The translations under genes were made by a program, and so were the position numbers. Under the pieces are notes generated by a model. It saw only the letters and a program-made list of their open reading frames with translations. It ran no database searches and was not told where the DNA came from. From positions 372,001 through 436,000 of the forward strand of contig NZ_JADYVX010000001.1 of NCBI RefSeq assembly GCF_020194175.1: a stretch of DNA of 64,000 bases, in the 5' to 3' direction. Origin of the DNA: Bradyrhizobium sp. BRP22 (lineage in GTDB: Bacteria > Pseudomonadota > Alphaproteobacteria > Rhizobiales > Xanthobacteraceae). Below, one piece after another: positions 19,827-29,276 of this stretch; position 1 is the stretch's first letter, and each line of letters starts with the position of its first letter.

Positions 19827-20633
19827 ATGTCCCGATCGCAGCTCGTTGCTGAACACTTGCCATTGTTGCGGCGCTACGCCCGCGCGCTGACCGGAAACCA
19901 GGCGTCGGGCGACGCCTATGTCGCGGCCATGCTTGAGGCCCTGCTTCAGGACCCCTCGCTTCTGGACGAAACGCACGGGCCGCGTGCCGGCCTGTTCCGG
20001 CTGTTCACACAAATCTGGAATTCGGTCTCCATCAACGACAATGCCGACGTGGCAACGTTGGCGTTGCCGCCGGAGCGCCGGCTTTCCAACATCACGCCGC
20101 TGCCGCGGCAGGCCTTCCTCCTGCTGTCGCTGGAGGGCTTCTCGGAAGAGGAGGTGGCCTACATCCTCGACACCGACATCGCCGAGACGCGGAAGCTCAC
20201 GGACGTCGCCGGCCGCGAGATGGCGGCCGAGATTGCGACTGATGTCCTGATCATCGAGGACGAGACCTTCATCGCGATGGATCTGGAAAGCCTCGTGCGA
20301 AATCTCGGCCATAACGTGATCGGCGTCGCCCGCACCCATTCGGATGCGGTGGCGCTCGCCAAGAACAAGAAGCCCGGCCTGATCCTCGCCGACATCCAGC
20401 TCGCCGACGGCTCGTCGGGCCTGGACGCGGTCAATGAGCTCTTGCGCGTGTTCGAGGTGCCGGTGGTGTTCATCACCGCCTATCCCGAACGCTTCCTGAC
20501 CGGCGAGCGCCCGGAGCCGGCGTTCCTGATCTCAAAGCCGTTCCAGCCCGCGATGGTCTCGGCGGTCGCGAGCCAGGCGCTGTTCTTCCAGCGGAATTCG
20601 CGTAACCGCGCGCCGCGCGCCGCATCGGCGTAA
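19827..20633 (+). CDS. phyR: Anti-anti-sigma response regulator PhyR
   Basis: A 268-residue two-domain protein: residues 1-130 are a sigma-like (EcfG mimic) domain and 138-255 a receiver. The receiver keeps acidic E145-D146, phospho-acceptor D189 (LADIQLADG), T217 (FITAYP) and K237 (SKPF). When phosphorylated, PhyR exposes the sigma-like domain and sequesters NepR, releasing EcfG. The ATG at 19827 is selected because the family begins MSRSQLVAEHLPLLRRYARAL. A strong terminator follows. Confidence 0.96.
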   Translation: MSRSQLVAEHLPLLRRYARALTGNQASGDAYVAAMLEALLQDPSLLDETHGPRAGLFRLFTQIWNSVSINDNADVATLALPPERRLSNITPLPRQAFLLLSLEGFSEEEVAYILDTDIAETRKLTDVAGREMAAEIATDVLIIEDETFIAMDLESLVRNLGHNVIGVARTHSDAVALAKNKKPGLILADIQLADGSSGLDAVNELLRVFEVPVVFITAYPERFLTGERPEPAFLISKPFQPAMVSAVASQALFFQRNSRNRAPRAASA

Positions 20634-20661
20634 AGCGAGTGCAGAGTTAGATCGACCGATC

Positions 20662-20691
20662 CGGCGCGCCGTAGGGCGCGCCGTTTTTTTT
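20662..20691 (+). terminator. Rho-independent terminator of phyR
   Basis: CGGCGCGCC (20662-20670) and GGCGCGCCG (20675-20683) form a perfect 9-bp stem with a four-base loop, followed by eight T residues. Confidence 0.93.
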
Positions 20692-20770
20692 CGGGTCAGG
20701 TATTCGCCTTTCATGTGAACCCTGCCCCGGATGAGGTGGAACCGCCGCTTCGTAGCTGTTAAGCGAAAGC

Positions 20771-21652
20771 ATGGACGCTGTGCGGCGCGACCGACAAATC
20801 GGCTTTCTCTGCCTCGCCGTGACAGCGGCCGGATGGGCAATCAACTGGCCGCTCATCAAGCTGCTGCTGCAGCAATGGCCGCCACTGTTCGCCCGAGGTC
20901 TTGCGGGCGTCTGCGCCTCGCTCATCCTTGGTCTCATCGCCTTTGCCGGCGGGCAATCGCTCAGGATTCCGCGCGAAGCCGTGCCCCGGCTGTTGTTCGC
21001 GTCCTTCACCAATGTGTTCGCCTGGATGGGGTTTGGTACCATCGCCATGAAATTCGTCACCGTCGGCGAGGGCGCGCTGATCATCTACACGATGCCGATC
21101 TGGGCCATGTTGTTCGCCTGGCCGTTCCTGCAGCAGCGACCGACCATCCGAGATATCGCCGCGCTCGTGCTGGGCGTGGCCGGCGTCGCCCTGCTTCTTG
21201 GCGCCAATGGTTACGCCTTCGATCGCGGCAAGCTGATCGGGATCGCGCTTTCCCTGTCCTGCGCAATCCTGTTCGCACTCGGCAATGTCCTCAACCGCAA
21301 GCCGCTGCCGATGCCTCCGCTCGCGGTCGTCGCCTGGCAGGTCGGTCTTGGGTGCCTTGCGATGCTGATCCTCGGCATCCTGTTCGAGCGCCCGAACTAT
21401 GCGGCGATATCGCCGGGCGGAATTGCCTCCTTTGCCTACATGACGCTGGTGCCAATGGGCGTGTGCTATCTCACCTGGTTCGAGACCCTGCGCCGCTTGC
21501 CGCCGGTCTCGGCTTCGACCGGCATGCTGCTCGTCCCCGTGCTTGCCGTGGTCGCGGCGGCCGCAATTCTCGGCGAGCCGCTGGGCATGAGGGAAATCGC
21601 CGCCATGGCGCTGACGCTTGGTGGTGTGACACTGGCGCTGCAGAAGACCTGA
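20771..21652 (+). CDS. EamA/DMT-family membrane transporter
   Basis: A 293-residue protein with ten predicted membrane helices in two EamA repeats: helix 1 AAGWAINWPLIKLLL carries the typical N-terminal proline motif, and helix 6-10 repeat the pattern with GMLLVPVLAVVAAAAILGEPL near the end. Members of the drug/metabolite transporter superfamily export amino acids, metabolites or drugs; the substrate cannot be predicted. It has its own start region after the phyR terminator and no obvious operon partner. Confidence 0.88.
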   Translation: MDAVRRDRQIGFLCLAVTAAGWAINWPLIKLLLQQWPPLFARGLAGVCASLILGLIAFAGGQSLRIPREAVPRLLFASFTNVFAWMGFGTIAMKFVTVGEGALIIYTMPIWAMLFAWPFLQQRPTIRDIAALVLGVAGVALLLGANGYAFDRGKLIGIALSLSCAILFALGNVLNRKPLPMPPLAVVAWQVGLGCLAMLILGILFERPNYAAISPGGIASFAYMTLVPMGVCYLTWFETLRRLPPVSASTGMLLVPVLAVVAAAAILGEPLGMREIAAMALTLGGVTLALQKT

Positions 21653-21728
21653 CGACAGCCGTGTCGCGCAAGAAGGCGTCGGGGAAAGCCCTGATCCGGG
21701 CGGGACCAGGGCTTTACCGCGCCTCAGC

Positions 21729-22289
21729 TCACGCTGCCTCCGCGACTTCGTCCTGCTCGGCTTCGAGGTTAATGACGGATGTCGCGAGCTCCGTCAGCGT
21801 ATGATCGGTCGCCTCTTCCTCCTCGAGCGTCGCCTGCAGGAGCTTTGCCGCATCCGGCATGCCGAGCTCCTCCGCCCAGGTGCGAAGCGTCCCGTAACGC
21901 GAGATCTCATAGTGCTCGACCGCCTGGGCTGCCGCCAGCAGTCCGGCATCGAGTGCCGGCATCCCCTTGAATTCCCGCATGATCTCGGCGCCCTCGTCGG
22001 CGATGCCGTTGATCGCGTCGCAAGTCTTGCCGCGGGCCGGCTTGCCGATCATGCGGAATACCTGGTCCAGCCGCTTCACCTGGCCCTGGGTCTCGCGCAG
22101 ATGCTTGTTGAAGGCGTTGGCCAAATCCTTGGATTGCGCGGCCTTGGCCATCTTCGGCAGGGTCTTGATGATCTTGTTCTCGGCGAAATAGATGTCCTTG
22201 AGCGTCTCGTGGAAAAGATCGCTCAGCTTCTTCTGCGGTGGGCGTGTCCGCCGTGACGTCGCTCGTTTTTTCTTTGCTCGCTTGGCCAT
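21729..22289 (-). CDS. DUF892 ferritin-like stress protein (YciE/YciF type)
   Basis: A 186-residue protein: a very basic N-terminal 25 residues (MAKRAKKKRATSRRTR) and a four-helix ferritin-like domain with LSDLFHETLKDIYFAENKI, FNKHLRETQGQVKRLDQVF and AVEHYEISRYGTLRTWAEELG, the DUF892 hallmarks. Family members are induced by osmotic and general stress; metal-binding Glu/His residues are kept. The ATG at 22289 has GGGAGGA. An EcfG-type promoter lies 62 bases upstream. Confidence 0.92.
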   Translation of the reverse strand: MAKRAKKKRATSRRTRPPQKKLSDLFHETLKDIYFAENKIIKTLPKMAKAAQSKDLANAFNKHLRETQGQVKRLDQVFRMIGKPARGKTCDAINGIADEGAEIMREFKGMPALDAGLLAAAQAVEHYEISRYGTLRTWAEELGMPDAAKLLQATLEEEEATDHTLTELATSVINLEAEQDEVAEAA

Positions 22290-22350
22290 GGGTCCTCCCG
22301 TGTAGGCATGCATCTGAAGGACGCGATGTGTCGTCCTCCTCCGCCCGACC

Positions 22351-22375
22351 AACCTGCCGTGAGATTGAAGGTTCC
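22351..22375 (-). promoter_or_regulatory. EcfG-type promoter of the DUF892 gene
   Basis: On the minus strand: GGAAC (22375-22371), 16-base spacer, GGTT (22354-22351). It differs from consensus only in the first -10 base and lies about 62 bases ahead of the ATG. Confidence 0.7.
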
Positions 22376-22720
22376 TCGAAGGTGCGGGCGTGGCGAGCCG
22401 ATTGTTATCGCAGACGTCTGCTCTGATCGGGCCACGCGACGTGCTCGGCACGCGCGACGACATCAGCACTCCGGTGCCCACCGAAAACGAGGGACACCGT
22501 GCAGCACCAGGCGGCGGACGCGGCGTCTGCGCAGGCTGCGGGACGAAAAAGTAGAGCGCGACCGGCATCACCACGGTCGCGCCCTACGTCGCCGGTCAAT
22601 GGGGCAGGGGGAATAACCGGCTGCCACAACGACGCGGAGCGCGAAAAAACGTTCCGACGTTTCGAAAATAATTTTGAACACGGTTAAGTGATCCGCAGAC
22701 ATACGAACTGAGGCCGTTTC

Positions 22721-22735
22721 GTTCGAGTTGTGTTC
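22721..22735 (+). promoter_or_regulatory. Possible LexA box (GTTC-N7-GTTC)
   Basis: The direct repeat GTTC-GAGTTGT-GTTC matches the alphaproteobacterial SOS-box pattern and ends 32 bases before the start of the next gene. Only eight bases are specified, so one such match is expected by chance in a window of this size. Confidence 0.3.
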
Positions 22736-22767
22736 GTGATCGCCAATGGGGCGAGGGATGAATCGCC

Positions 22768-23160
22768 ATGTCACAGATATTGAAGGGAATTTTAGGTACG
22801 CTCGCCGTTTCTTTGACGTTCGGCGCAGTGCAGTTTGCCTCCGGGCATGACCTTGTCGGAGGCCAAAGCATCATCACCCCCACCAAGGCGGAGCACGACG
22901 TCAACCGTACCGCGAAGGCGGACCGAGCGGCAGTTCCGGCGGCCGGCGTCAGAACCGAAACCGTCTCGCTGAAGCTCGACAGCCTGGCCGAGACCTCGGT
23001 CGTCATACGCGTTCCGGTCGTCAGGGACGAAGCGCGCAGCCGCCCGAAGCCGCCGGAAATGACCAAGTCCGGCGAGCGGAGGATGACCGCCTGCGAGCCG
23101 GTGGTGAGCGTGCTGACGGAAGTGGCAAAGCGCCTGCAGCCCGGCCGCTGCATCACCTGA
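22768..23160 (+). CDS. Exported hypothetical protein
   Basis: A 130-residue protein with a probable signal peptide (ILKGILGTLAVSLTFGAVQFASG, residues 4-26). The mature part is charged, proline- and arginine-containing, with two cysteines at MTACEPVVS and PGRC near the C-terminus that could pair. No family recognised; similar small secreted proteins with a C-terminal CEPVVSVLTEVAKxLxPGRC motif are, to my knowledge, common in Bradyrhizobium. The start ATG is preceded by GGCGAGGGATGA with moderate site quality. Confidence 0.7.
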   Translation: MSQILKGILGTLAVSLTFGAVQFASGHDLVGGQSIITPTKAEHDVNRTAKADRAAVPAAGVRTETVSLKLDSLAETSVVIRVPVVRDEARSRPKPPEMTKSGERRMTACEPVVSVLTEVAKRLQPGRCIT

Positions 23161-23284
23161 GCTGATCCTCCTTGTACGCAATTCCGCGGCGCGCCTCCTG
23201 GCGCGCTTCGCGCCTGCCATAGTCGGCTGCACGAATTAGCCTCGCGATTCCAATGTGGTTTGACCTGGTCCCGCGGCTGCGGGA

Positions 23285-23719
23285 TCACTCGTCCGGTGGC
23301 GTATTGTTCGCCGCGCTCCGGCTCGCCATCAGTCCCAGCGCCAGCCCGCCGACCGCCAAAATCGGGACCAGCCGTTTCACGCCGATGGCGCGGACGAGCT
23401 GCAGGCCGGTTGCGATCATCGCGGGATTGCTGAGCAGGGATTGGCGTGCGGCCCGCGCCATCTCCTCGGCGCGCAGCCGCATCTGCCGCTTGCGCGCGAC
23501 ATACATGCCGGCGGCGATCAGCGCCACGACCACGAAGATGGCGGCGCAGGCAAGGCACGCCCATATCGGTCCATAGTTCTGCTGCACCCAGACAAAGAAT
23601 GCCGCACACAGGAAGGCGAGCGCGATGAGCGCGGTCACGGCCATCACGAGCGCAAGCGACGTCAGCCGCATGGCATTGCCGGCCTGCTCTCTGACGTCAT
23701 GAACCAGTCGCTGCAGCAT
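23285..23719 (-). CDS. Phage-holin-family / Actinobacterial-type membrane protein
   Basis: A 144-residue inner-membrane protein with two long adjacent helices (about 18-45 and 52-75) and a third near 117-132. This arrangement resembles the 'phage holin family' (holin superfamily III-like) membrane proteins that are not viral but sit beside DUF883 genes. It is the last gene of a three-gene unit with the DUF883 and AI-2E genes, 16 bp after DUF883. Exact function unknown; likely envelope stress. Confidence 0.75.
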   Translation of the reverse strand: MLQRLVHDVREQAGNAMRLTSLALVMAVTALIALAFLCAAFFVWVQQNYGPIWACLACAAIFVVVALIAAGMYVARKRQMRLRAEEMARAARQSLLSNPAMIATGLQLVRAIGVKRLVPILAVGGLALGLMASRSAANNTPPDE

Positions 23720-23735
23720 GGGGTTCCTGCCGGCC

Positions 23736-24104
23736 CTACCTTCGCCAGACCATGCCGAGCAGGAAGCCGAGGCCGAGCGCCAGGCCGACGGTCGCCAGCG
23801 GCCGCTGGGTGATGACGTCCTCCAGCGTCTCCTCGACCGAGGAGTACGCGTCCTGCGCGGCGTCCATCATGGCGCTGCCGCGCTCCGAAACGTCGTCGAC
23901 TGCGGATTCGGCGCGGTCGCGCGCCTGGTCGTAGCCGCGGCGCGCCTGCTTGCGCGCGTTGCCGGCAAACGAATTGAGCGCCTCGGTGATCTGGTCTGTC
24001 AGCGCTGCGATGTCGTCCTTCACGGCGGCGACATCCTTCTGCAGGCGGTCATAAGTGGCTTTGTCTGTCATGTTCTTCAATCCGAAATCGCTTGTCGCCG
24101 CCAT
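23736..24104 (-). CDS. DUF883 (ElaB/YqjD-like) membrane-anchored protein
   Basis: A 122-residue protein: a long amphipathic coiled region (about 12-95) and one C-terminal glycine-rich helix (PLATVGLALGLGFLLGMVW) ending RR. Enterobacterial relatives ElaB and YqjD anchor in the inner membrane and bind ribosomes in stationary phase. The ATG at 24104 has GGGAG eight bases upstream; an internal ATG at 24071 is possible. It lies between the holin-like and AI-2E genes. Confidence 0.85.
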   Translation of the reverse strand: MAATSDFGLKNMTDKATYDRLQKDVAAVKDDIAALTDQITEALNSFAGNARKQARRGYDQARDRAESAVDDVSERGSAMMDAAQDAYSSVEETLEDVITQRPLATVGLALGLGFLLGMVWRR

Positions 24105-24179
24105 CGAAGGGCTCCCGACTCAATGTTGCTGCTTGGCAAAACGCCGCGTCAGGAGCGAAGTTCCCGAGGCGAATTCGGT

Positions 24180-25292
24180 TCACTCCTCCGGCAGATGCGG
24201 CGAATCGACTGGCATCAGATGCTCCTTGAGGATCAACGCGACGATCAAAAGCGGCGAGGCCAGGAATGCGCCCATCGGGCCCCACAGCCAGGTCCAGAAC
24301 GCCAGCACGATGAAAACTGCGAGCGCATTCAGGGCAAGTCTCCGGCCGACGATGGTCGGGGTGATGAAATGCCCTTCGAGGAAAGTCAGCACGGCGAAGC
24401 AGGCCGGCGCGACCAAGCCGGCGCTGATGGTCGGGAAGCTGACGAGACCGACCAGCACCAGCACCACGAACATCGCCACCGGCCCGATGATCGGGATGAA
24501 GTTCAGCGTGGCGGCGAGCGCGCCGAGGCCGGCCGGGCTGGGCATGCCGGTGACGGCACAGATCAGCCCGGTCCCGATCCCGACGCCGATATTGATCATG
24601 GTCACCATCAGCAGGTAGTTGCCGAGATGCTCCTCGATCTCGTTGACGATCCGCAAGGTGCGGAGCCGCGAGTCGCGGTCGCCGAAGGCCATGACCAGCA
24701 CCCGCCGCAGATCCTTCCAGCTTGCGATGAACAGGATCAGCGTGGCGACGAACAGCAGGAATTCGGCAAAAGTCGGCGACAGGAATTCCAGCGTCGGCTG
24801 CACCCATTCGATCTTCGGCAATTGCAACGGAGCAAGCGTCTCCGAGCCGCCGACCATGCTCTGCAATTCCTGCCACAGCGCGAGCGGCCGGTCGAAGATG
24901 TGCATCTTTTCCTTCAGCCGAACTGCGAGCTCCGGCAGCCGCGCGCTCCATTCGATCGCCGGCGAGGAGATGAGCCCGATAATGAAGGTGGCGGCCGTAC
25001 TGACCGCGGCCACGATCAGCACCGCGCCGACCGGGCGCGGCACGCGATAGCGCTCCAGGAAGCTTGCCGCCGGCGACAGCATGGTGCCGACGATGAAGGC
25101 CATCGTGATCGGCAGGAAGAATGCCTTGGCCAGGTAAAGCACCGTGACGATGGCGATGACCAGGAGCCCGACCAGCGACAGGGCGACGAGCTCGGTGCGG
25201 CGAATGACCGGCGGCAGCTCGGCGTGGCCGTTGGGGACGGGCGTGCCTTCGGCGCCATTGGGCAGGAGACGCTCACTGGGAAGGACACGCAC
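24180..25292 (-). CDS. AI-2E family transporter-like membrane protein
   Basis: About 370 residues with eight or so membrane segments and the AI-2E/PerM signature FIPIIGPVAMFVVLVLVG and EGHFITPTIVGRRLALNALAVF. Members export small molecules or ions; AI-2 export itself is shown for few. GTG at 25292 is preferred because AGGAGAA lies ten bases upstream, whereas the longer TTG start at 25325 has no ribosome site. It heads a likely three-gene stress unit with DUF883 and the holin-like gene. Confidence 0.88.
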   Translation of the reverse strand: MRVLPSERLLPNGAEGTPVPNGHAELPPVIRRTELVALSLVGLLVIAIVTVLYLAKAFFLPITMAFIVGTMLSPAASFLERYRVPRPVGAVLIVAAVSTAATFIIGLISSPAIEWSARLPELAVRLKEKMHIFDRPLALWQELQSMVGGSETLAPLQLPKIEWVQPTLEFLSPTFAEFLLFVATLILFIASWKDLRRVLVMAFGDRDSRLRTLRIVNEIEEHLGNYLLMVTMINIGVGIGTGLICAVTGMPSPAGLGALAATLNFIPIIGPVAMFVVLVLVGLVSFPTISAGLVAPACFAVLTFLEGHFITPTIVGRRLALNALAVFIVLAFWTWLWGPMGAFLASPLLIVALILKEHLMPVDSPHLPEE

Positions 25293-25375
25293 GCTGGTTC
25301 TTCTCCTCGCGACGGGCGCATTCAAGGCGACGCACGGCGGTAGGCGCGTCCCATGACCGGAAATTCTTGAGGGCC

Positions 25376-25400
25376 AACTCCCGGTCTGCTGGCGGGTTCC
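25376..25400 (-). promoter_or_regulatory. EcfG-type promoter of the AI-2E/DUF883 unit
   Basis: On the minus strand: GGAAC (25400-25396), 16-base spacer, AGTT (25379-25376). One base off consensus; it lies about 80 bases before the GTG at 25292. Confidence 0.6.
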
Positions 25401-25458
25401 ATCGCGCGATCGTGAGCGTTTGTGTTCTTGACTGATGCGGTCGTGCCACGCCGACGCC

Positions 25459-25484
25459 GGAACCGCGAAGCTGTAGCGCGCGTT
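25459..25484 (+). promoter_or_regulatory. EcfG-type promoter of the L,D-transpeptidase gene
   Basis: GGAAC (25459-25463), 17-base spacer, CGTT (25481-25484): a full match to the EcfG consensus, ending 34 bases before the ATG. Confidence 0.75.
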
Positions 25485-25518
25485 TGTTCAGGCACAGCAT
25501 CAGCGTGATGCGTATCCA

Positions 25519-26337
25519 ATGGGGCAGCACATGACACCGTCATCCGCCTTATTCCGCCGATCGTCGCGCGCGGCGAACGCGCTTGTCTTCGCCACCGGCC
25601 TGCTGGTGATCCCAATCGTTCTCTCCACCCCGGCAGGTGCCCAATCGCTAGGCTACGCTTCCACCCAGCAGAGCGCTTTTCCGTCCGACGAGGCATTGAC
25701 GCCCGAGGCGAGGGATGCGGAGGCGGGCGTGCTGCCGGAGCGCCTGCGTCGCACGGTGGTGCCGTTCGCGACCAGCGAAGCGGCGGGCACGATCATCATC
25801 GATACCGGCAACACCGCACTGTACTACGTGCTTGGGCAGGGCCGGGCGATCCGCTACGGCGTCGGCGTCGGCCGCCAGGGTTTCACCTGGTCGGGCGTCG
25901 AGACCATCACCCGCAAGGCGGAATGGCCGGATTGGTATCCGCCGGCCGAGATGATCAAGCGCCAGCCCTATCTGCCGCGTTTCATCGCCGGCGGTCCCGG
26001 CAATCCGCTCGGCGCGCGCGCGATGTATCTGGGCTCGAGCCAATACCGCATCCACGGCACCAACGATCCCTCGACCATCGGCAAGTTCGTCTCTTCCGGC
26101 TGCATCCGGTTGACCAATGAGGACGTCACTGATCTCTTTGGTCGCGTCAATGTCGGCACCAAGGTCGTCGTGCTGCCCAAGAACACGCCGGTGAATGCGC
26201 CGGTGCTCGCCCGCGGTTCGGATAGCAGGACCACGATCAGCGTGCGCCCGGCGCCGGCGCGTCCGCAAGCCCCGGCGGCGACCACGCTGCCGCCGGGCCA
26301 GCAGGCGATGCGACTGAACGTGTCGTCGGTGAATTGA
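25519..26337 (+). CDS. L,D-transpeptidase (YkuD domain), exported
   Basis: A 272-residue protein with an N-terminal signal (hydrophobic 20-37, likely cut after PAGA). The YkuD domain spans about 90-215 with catalytic H179 (YRIHGTND) and C195 (SSGCIRL). Such enzymes form 3-3 peptidoglycan crosslinks or anchor proteins to the wall, often under stress. The C-terminus is Pro/Ala-rich. Start ATG at 25519, with a second ATG at 25531. The gene behind it (DUF2865) follows by seven bases. Confidence 0.93.
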   Translation: MGQHMTPSSALFRRSSRAANALVFATGLLVIPIVLSTPAGAQSLGYASTQQSAFPSDEALTPEARDAEAGVLPERLRRTVVPFATSEAAGTIIIDTGNTALYYVLGQGRAIRYGVGVGRQGFTWSGVETITRKAEWPDWYPPAEMIKRQPYLPRFIAGGPGNPLGARAMYLGSSQYRIHGTNDPSTIGKFVSSGCIRLTNEDVTDLFGRVNVGTKVVVLPKNTPVNAPVLARGSDSRTTISVRPAPARPQAPAATTLPPGQQAMRLNVSSVN

Positions 26338-26344
26338 GGCGAAG

Positions 26345-26986
26345 ATGGCCCTGATCCCGCACAGGCGATGGGTGTTCGGCGCGACGGCGCTTCTCCTCGC
26401 TGTTGCCGCGCCCGCGGCGCAGGCGCAGGATTTTTTCTCGCTGCTGTTCGGCGGCTTCGGCCGGCCTCCGATGATCCGGGCGCCGTTCGATGACGGCCCG
26501 CCCGTCATGCAGCGAGTCGAGCGCCCGCGCGCCCATAGCGGCGGTCAGGCCTATGGCGGCGGCCAGGCGTTTTGCGTGCGCACCTGCGACGGCCGTTACT
26601 TCCCGCTCGCGGGCTCCGACAAAGCCAGTCGCGCGCAGAGCTGCAATAATTTCTGTCCGGCGAGCGAGACCAGGCTGGTCTATGGCAGCAGCATCGACGA
26701 CGCCGAGACGGAGGACGGAGAGGCGTATTCAGAACTGCCGAATGCGTTCCGTTTCCGAAACGAGATCGTGGCGGGTTGCACCTGCAACGGCAGGGATCCC
26801 GGCGGACTGGCGCAGGTCAAGATCGAGGACGATCCCACCCTGCGGAAGGGCGACATTGTTGCCAGTGAGAATGGGCTGATGGTCGCGGGTCGCCCCGACA
26901 GACGCGGCGCCTCGCTGCAGTTCTCGCCCGCCCCCGACCGCATCCGCGCCAAGTATCAGCGCGTGCCGGTGATGGCGCGGGAGTAA
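26345..26986 (+). CDS. DUF2865 exported protein
   Basis: A 213-residue protein with a clear signal peptide (about 1-28, ending AQAQ). The centre contains FCVRTCDGRYFPL, SCNNFCPASETRLVYG and CTCNGRD, an eight-cysteine pattern typical of DUF2865, a Rhizobiales family of unknown function. It is in an operon with the L,D-transpeptidase, hinting at an envelope role. Confidence 0.85.
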   Translation: MALIPHRRWVFGATALLLAVAAPAAQAQDFFSLLFGGFGRPPMIRAPFDDGPPVMQRVERPRAHSGGQAYGGGQAFCVRTCDGRYFPLAGSDKASRAQSCNNFCPASETRLVYGSSIDDAETEDGEAYSELPNAFRFRNEIVAGCTCNGRDPGGLAQVKIEDDPTLRKGDIVASENGLMVAGRPDRRGASLQFSPAPDRIRAKYQRVPVMARE

Positions 26987-26989
26987 GGG

Positions 26990-29080
26990 TTAGGCGGCGC
27001 GGATCTTGCCGAGGAAATCGGTGACCTGGTCGCCCAGTTCACGGCTCTGCGTTTCCAGCGTCTCCGAGGCGAGGCGAACGTCGTCAGCGGCGGCGGCCGC
27101 GGTATCCGCATCGGCCTTCACGCCGGTGATGTTCTCGGACACGTTCTTGGTGCCCTGCGCGGCGAATTGCGTGCTGCGCGTGATCTCCTGGGTCGCGGCG
27201 CCCTGCTCCTGAACGGCGGCGGCAATCGCGGTCGCCACTTCGTTGACCTCGCCGATGATGCTGCCGATACCCTTGATGGCGTCGATGGCTTCGCCTGCGA
27301 CCTTCTGGATGTCGGCGATCTGATCGGAAATCTCTTCCGTCGCCTTCGCGGTCTGGCTCGCCAGCGACTTGACCTCGGAGGCGACCACAGCGAAGCCGCG
27401 TCCGGCCTCGCCGGCGCGGGCGGCCTCGATGGTGGCGTTCAGCGCCAGCAGGTTGGTCTGCGCCGCGATGGTGTTGATGAGGCCGACGACCTCGCCGATG
27501 CGGCCCGCGGATTTCGCAAGTCCCTGCACGGTGCCGTCGGTGTTGCGGGCCTCGTTGACGGCGCGGCTGGCGATGCCGGCGGCATGCGCCGCCTGCTGGC
27601 TGATGTCGTTGATCGAGGCGCTCAATTCCTCGGACGCTGCGGCCACCGTCTCCACGCTCATCGAGGCCTCGCCCGACGCCTTTTCGGCGACCTCGACCCG
27701 TTCATTGGTCTGGCGCGACACGGCCGAGAGGTTGGCGGACGTCGCCCGCATCTTGCCGGAGGCATCGCCGAGATGCTCCAGCGTCTGGCGCACCAGAGCT
27801 TCGAACTCGCCGACATGGTTCTCGATCGCCTGCTGGCGGGCGGTCGCGCCAGCGTTGTGCTCGCGCTCCTGCGCTTCGATGCGAAGCTTGTCCTTGGCCT
27901 GCTGCTTGAAGGTTTCGAGCGCGCCGGCAAGCGCGCCGATCTCGTCCTTGCGCCCGGCACAGCCGCTATCGACATCGAGATCGCCGGAAGCGACCTTCAG
28001 CATGGCATCGCGCATGTTGTGCAGCGGCGCGATGACACGGCGACCGATCGCGATCATGGCGCCGACCGTCAGCGCGACCGCGCCGGCAAGCAGCGCAAGC
28101 TGTATGATCAGCGAGCGCTGCGCCAGCCCATGCTGAGTCGCGGCGTGGTCCTTGGCGGCATCGAACGCCGCTTCCGCGACCGCCACTGCGGTCCCCATCC
28201 GGCTCACGGTGACCGGGCTCCACTGGTTCGCGGTCAACTCGGGCTTCTCGCCATTGGCCAGCGTCGTCATCAAGCGGTCGCGCAGACTTTGATATTCGGG
28301 GTCGAAATAGGCGGTCTTGGCGGCGGGGATCGCGGCCGCGAGCTTCGGCGGCAATCGCATGCCGGAGGTTGCCACCTCGAGCGCCTTCCAAGCGGCATCG
28401 ATGCCACCGACGAATTTGGTATAGCTATGGCGGGCTTCCGGCGTGACACGGCCGGCAGCCAGCGCGTTCGACACCAGCAGCGAGGCTTCGCCGGCGGTGT
28501 TGCGCAGCAGCCAGGCGGTGTGCTTGATGGTGAGCAACTGGTCGATCACCGCGTCCTGGTGATTGACGTCGGCGGCGAGCGTTCCCGACAATTTGTCGAG
28601 TACGTCGAGCAGCGCCTGGGTCGTTGCCAGATACTCCTTCGCCAGTTCGGCACGGCGCGCCTCCTTCGGCTTGGCCATCTCCTGCCAGAATTCCTTCTGC
28701 TGGGCTGCCAGCAGCGAGAACAGCCTTTCGAACTCCGGCACCAAGGTCTGCTGGGCAAAGTCCATGGTCTTGAGCTGGGCGAGCCCGTTCGTCATCGCCG
28801 GCATTTCGGTATCACGGAGATCGCGCAGGTATTTCTCGATCTCGGCGTCCATGGGAGCCGCACCGGTCAGAAGGCGGTTGGTGGAGGCACGATCGGTCCG
28901 CAGGTTATGCATCGCCTTGAAGAGGTTGGCCGAGGCATCGGCGATCACCGAAATCCGGCTCGCCACCTGCAGCCGCCCCCAGCTATCCCACGCGTTCAGC
29001 AAGAAGCCGACGACGACGCAGAATGCCGTGGCTAGAATGACGATCTTCAGCAACGCGGATACGGAAAGGCGATTCAGCAT
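26990..29080 (-). CDS. Methyl-accepting chemotaxis protein
   Basis: A 696-residue chemoreceptor from ATG 29080 (GGGGGAAG upstream). First helix about 12-29, a large four-helix type periplasmic domain (about 30-330, with [15 protein letters not shown]), second helix about 335-355, a HAMP linker ([25 protein letters not shown]) and a signalling domain with the tip [22 protein letters not shown]. It would signal to CheA/CheW. No che genes are near. The ligand is unknown; the periplasmic part loosely resembles nitrate/nitrite-sensing helical domains, which is only a guess. Confidence 0.92.
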   Translation of the reverse strand: MLNRLSVSALLKIVILATAFCVVVGFLLNAWDSWGRLQVASRISVIADASANLFKAMHNLRTDRASTNRLLTGAAPMDAEIEKYLRDLRDTEMPAMTNGLAQLKTMDFAQQTLVPEFERLFSLLAAQQKEFWQEMAKPKEARRAELAKEYLATTQALLDVLDKLSGTLAADVNHQDAVIDQLLTIKHTAWLLRNTAGEASLLVSNALAAGRVTPEARHSYTKFVGGIDAAWKALEVATSGMRLPPKLAAAIPAAKTAYFDPEYQSLRDRLMTTLANGEKPELTANQWSPVTVSRMGTAVAVAEAAFDAAKDHAATQHGLAQRSLIIQLALLAGAVALTVGAMIAIGRRVIAPLHNMRDAMLKVASGDLDVDSGCAGRKDEIGALAGALETFKQQAKDKLRIEAQEREHNAGATARQQAIENHVGEFEALVRQTLEHLGDASGKMRATSANLSAVSRQTNERVEVAEKASGEASMSVETVAAASEELSASINDISQQAAHAAGIASRAVNEARNTDGTVQGLAKSAGRIGEVVGLINTIAAQTNLLALNATIEAARAGEAGRGFAVVASEVKSLASQTAKATEEISDQIADIQKVAGEAIDAIKGIGSIIGEVNEVATAIAAAVQEQGAATQEITRSTQFAAQGTKNVSENITGVKADADTAAAAADDVRLASETLETQSRELGDQVTDFLGKIRAA

Positions 29081-29208
29081 GTGGCTTCCCCCAAAGCTGT
29101 CGCCATTTGGAACAACAACGGTAAAAACTTCCGGAAATGCTGTCGCCGTATATCTACGGGTGGCGTTGCAGCAACCGAGCTTTCGCAAGCAAACTCGGTT
29201 CCGCACCA

Positions 29209-29233
29209 GGAACTACGCGGCCTCCCAGTCGTT
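29209..29233 (+). promoter_or_regulatory. EcfG-type promoter of the small membrane peptide gene
   Basis: GGAAC (29209-29213), 16-base spacer, CGTT (29230-29233): exact consensus, 43 bases before the ATG at 29277. Confidence 0.75.
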
Positions 29234-29276
29234 AGGAAAACATTAACACGCCGTTCACGACGTTCCTGGGGGCCGC

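Larger units (their letters stand above)
22290..22767. other. 478-bp intergenic region between divergent stress-type genes
   Basis: Holds the EcfG-type promoter of the DUF892 gene (22351-22375, minus strand) and, at the right end, a possible SOS-type direct repeat. A palindrome AACGT-TCCG-ACGTT lies near 22650. No coding sequence with family resemblance was found in the middle. Confidence 0.6.

Noticed and set aside
23718..25343. 541-codon open frame on the plus strand over the holin-like, DUF883 and AI-2E genes
   Set aside because: It is an Arg/Asp/Gln-rich shadow of three well-supported minus-strand genes.
27167..29035. 622-codon open frame antisense to the chemoreceptor
   Set aside because: Arises from codon bias of the chemoreceptor gene; no ribosome site and no recognisable domain.
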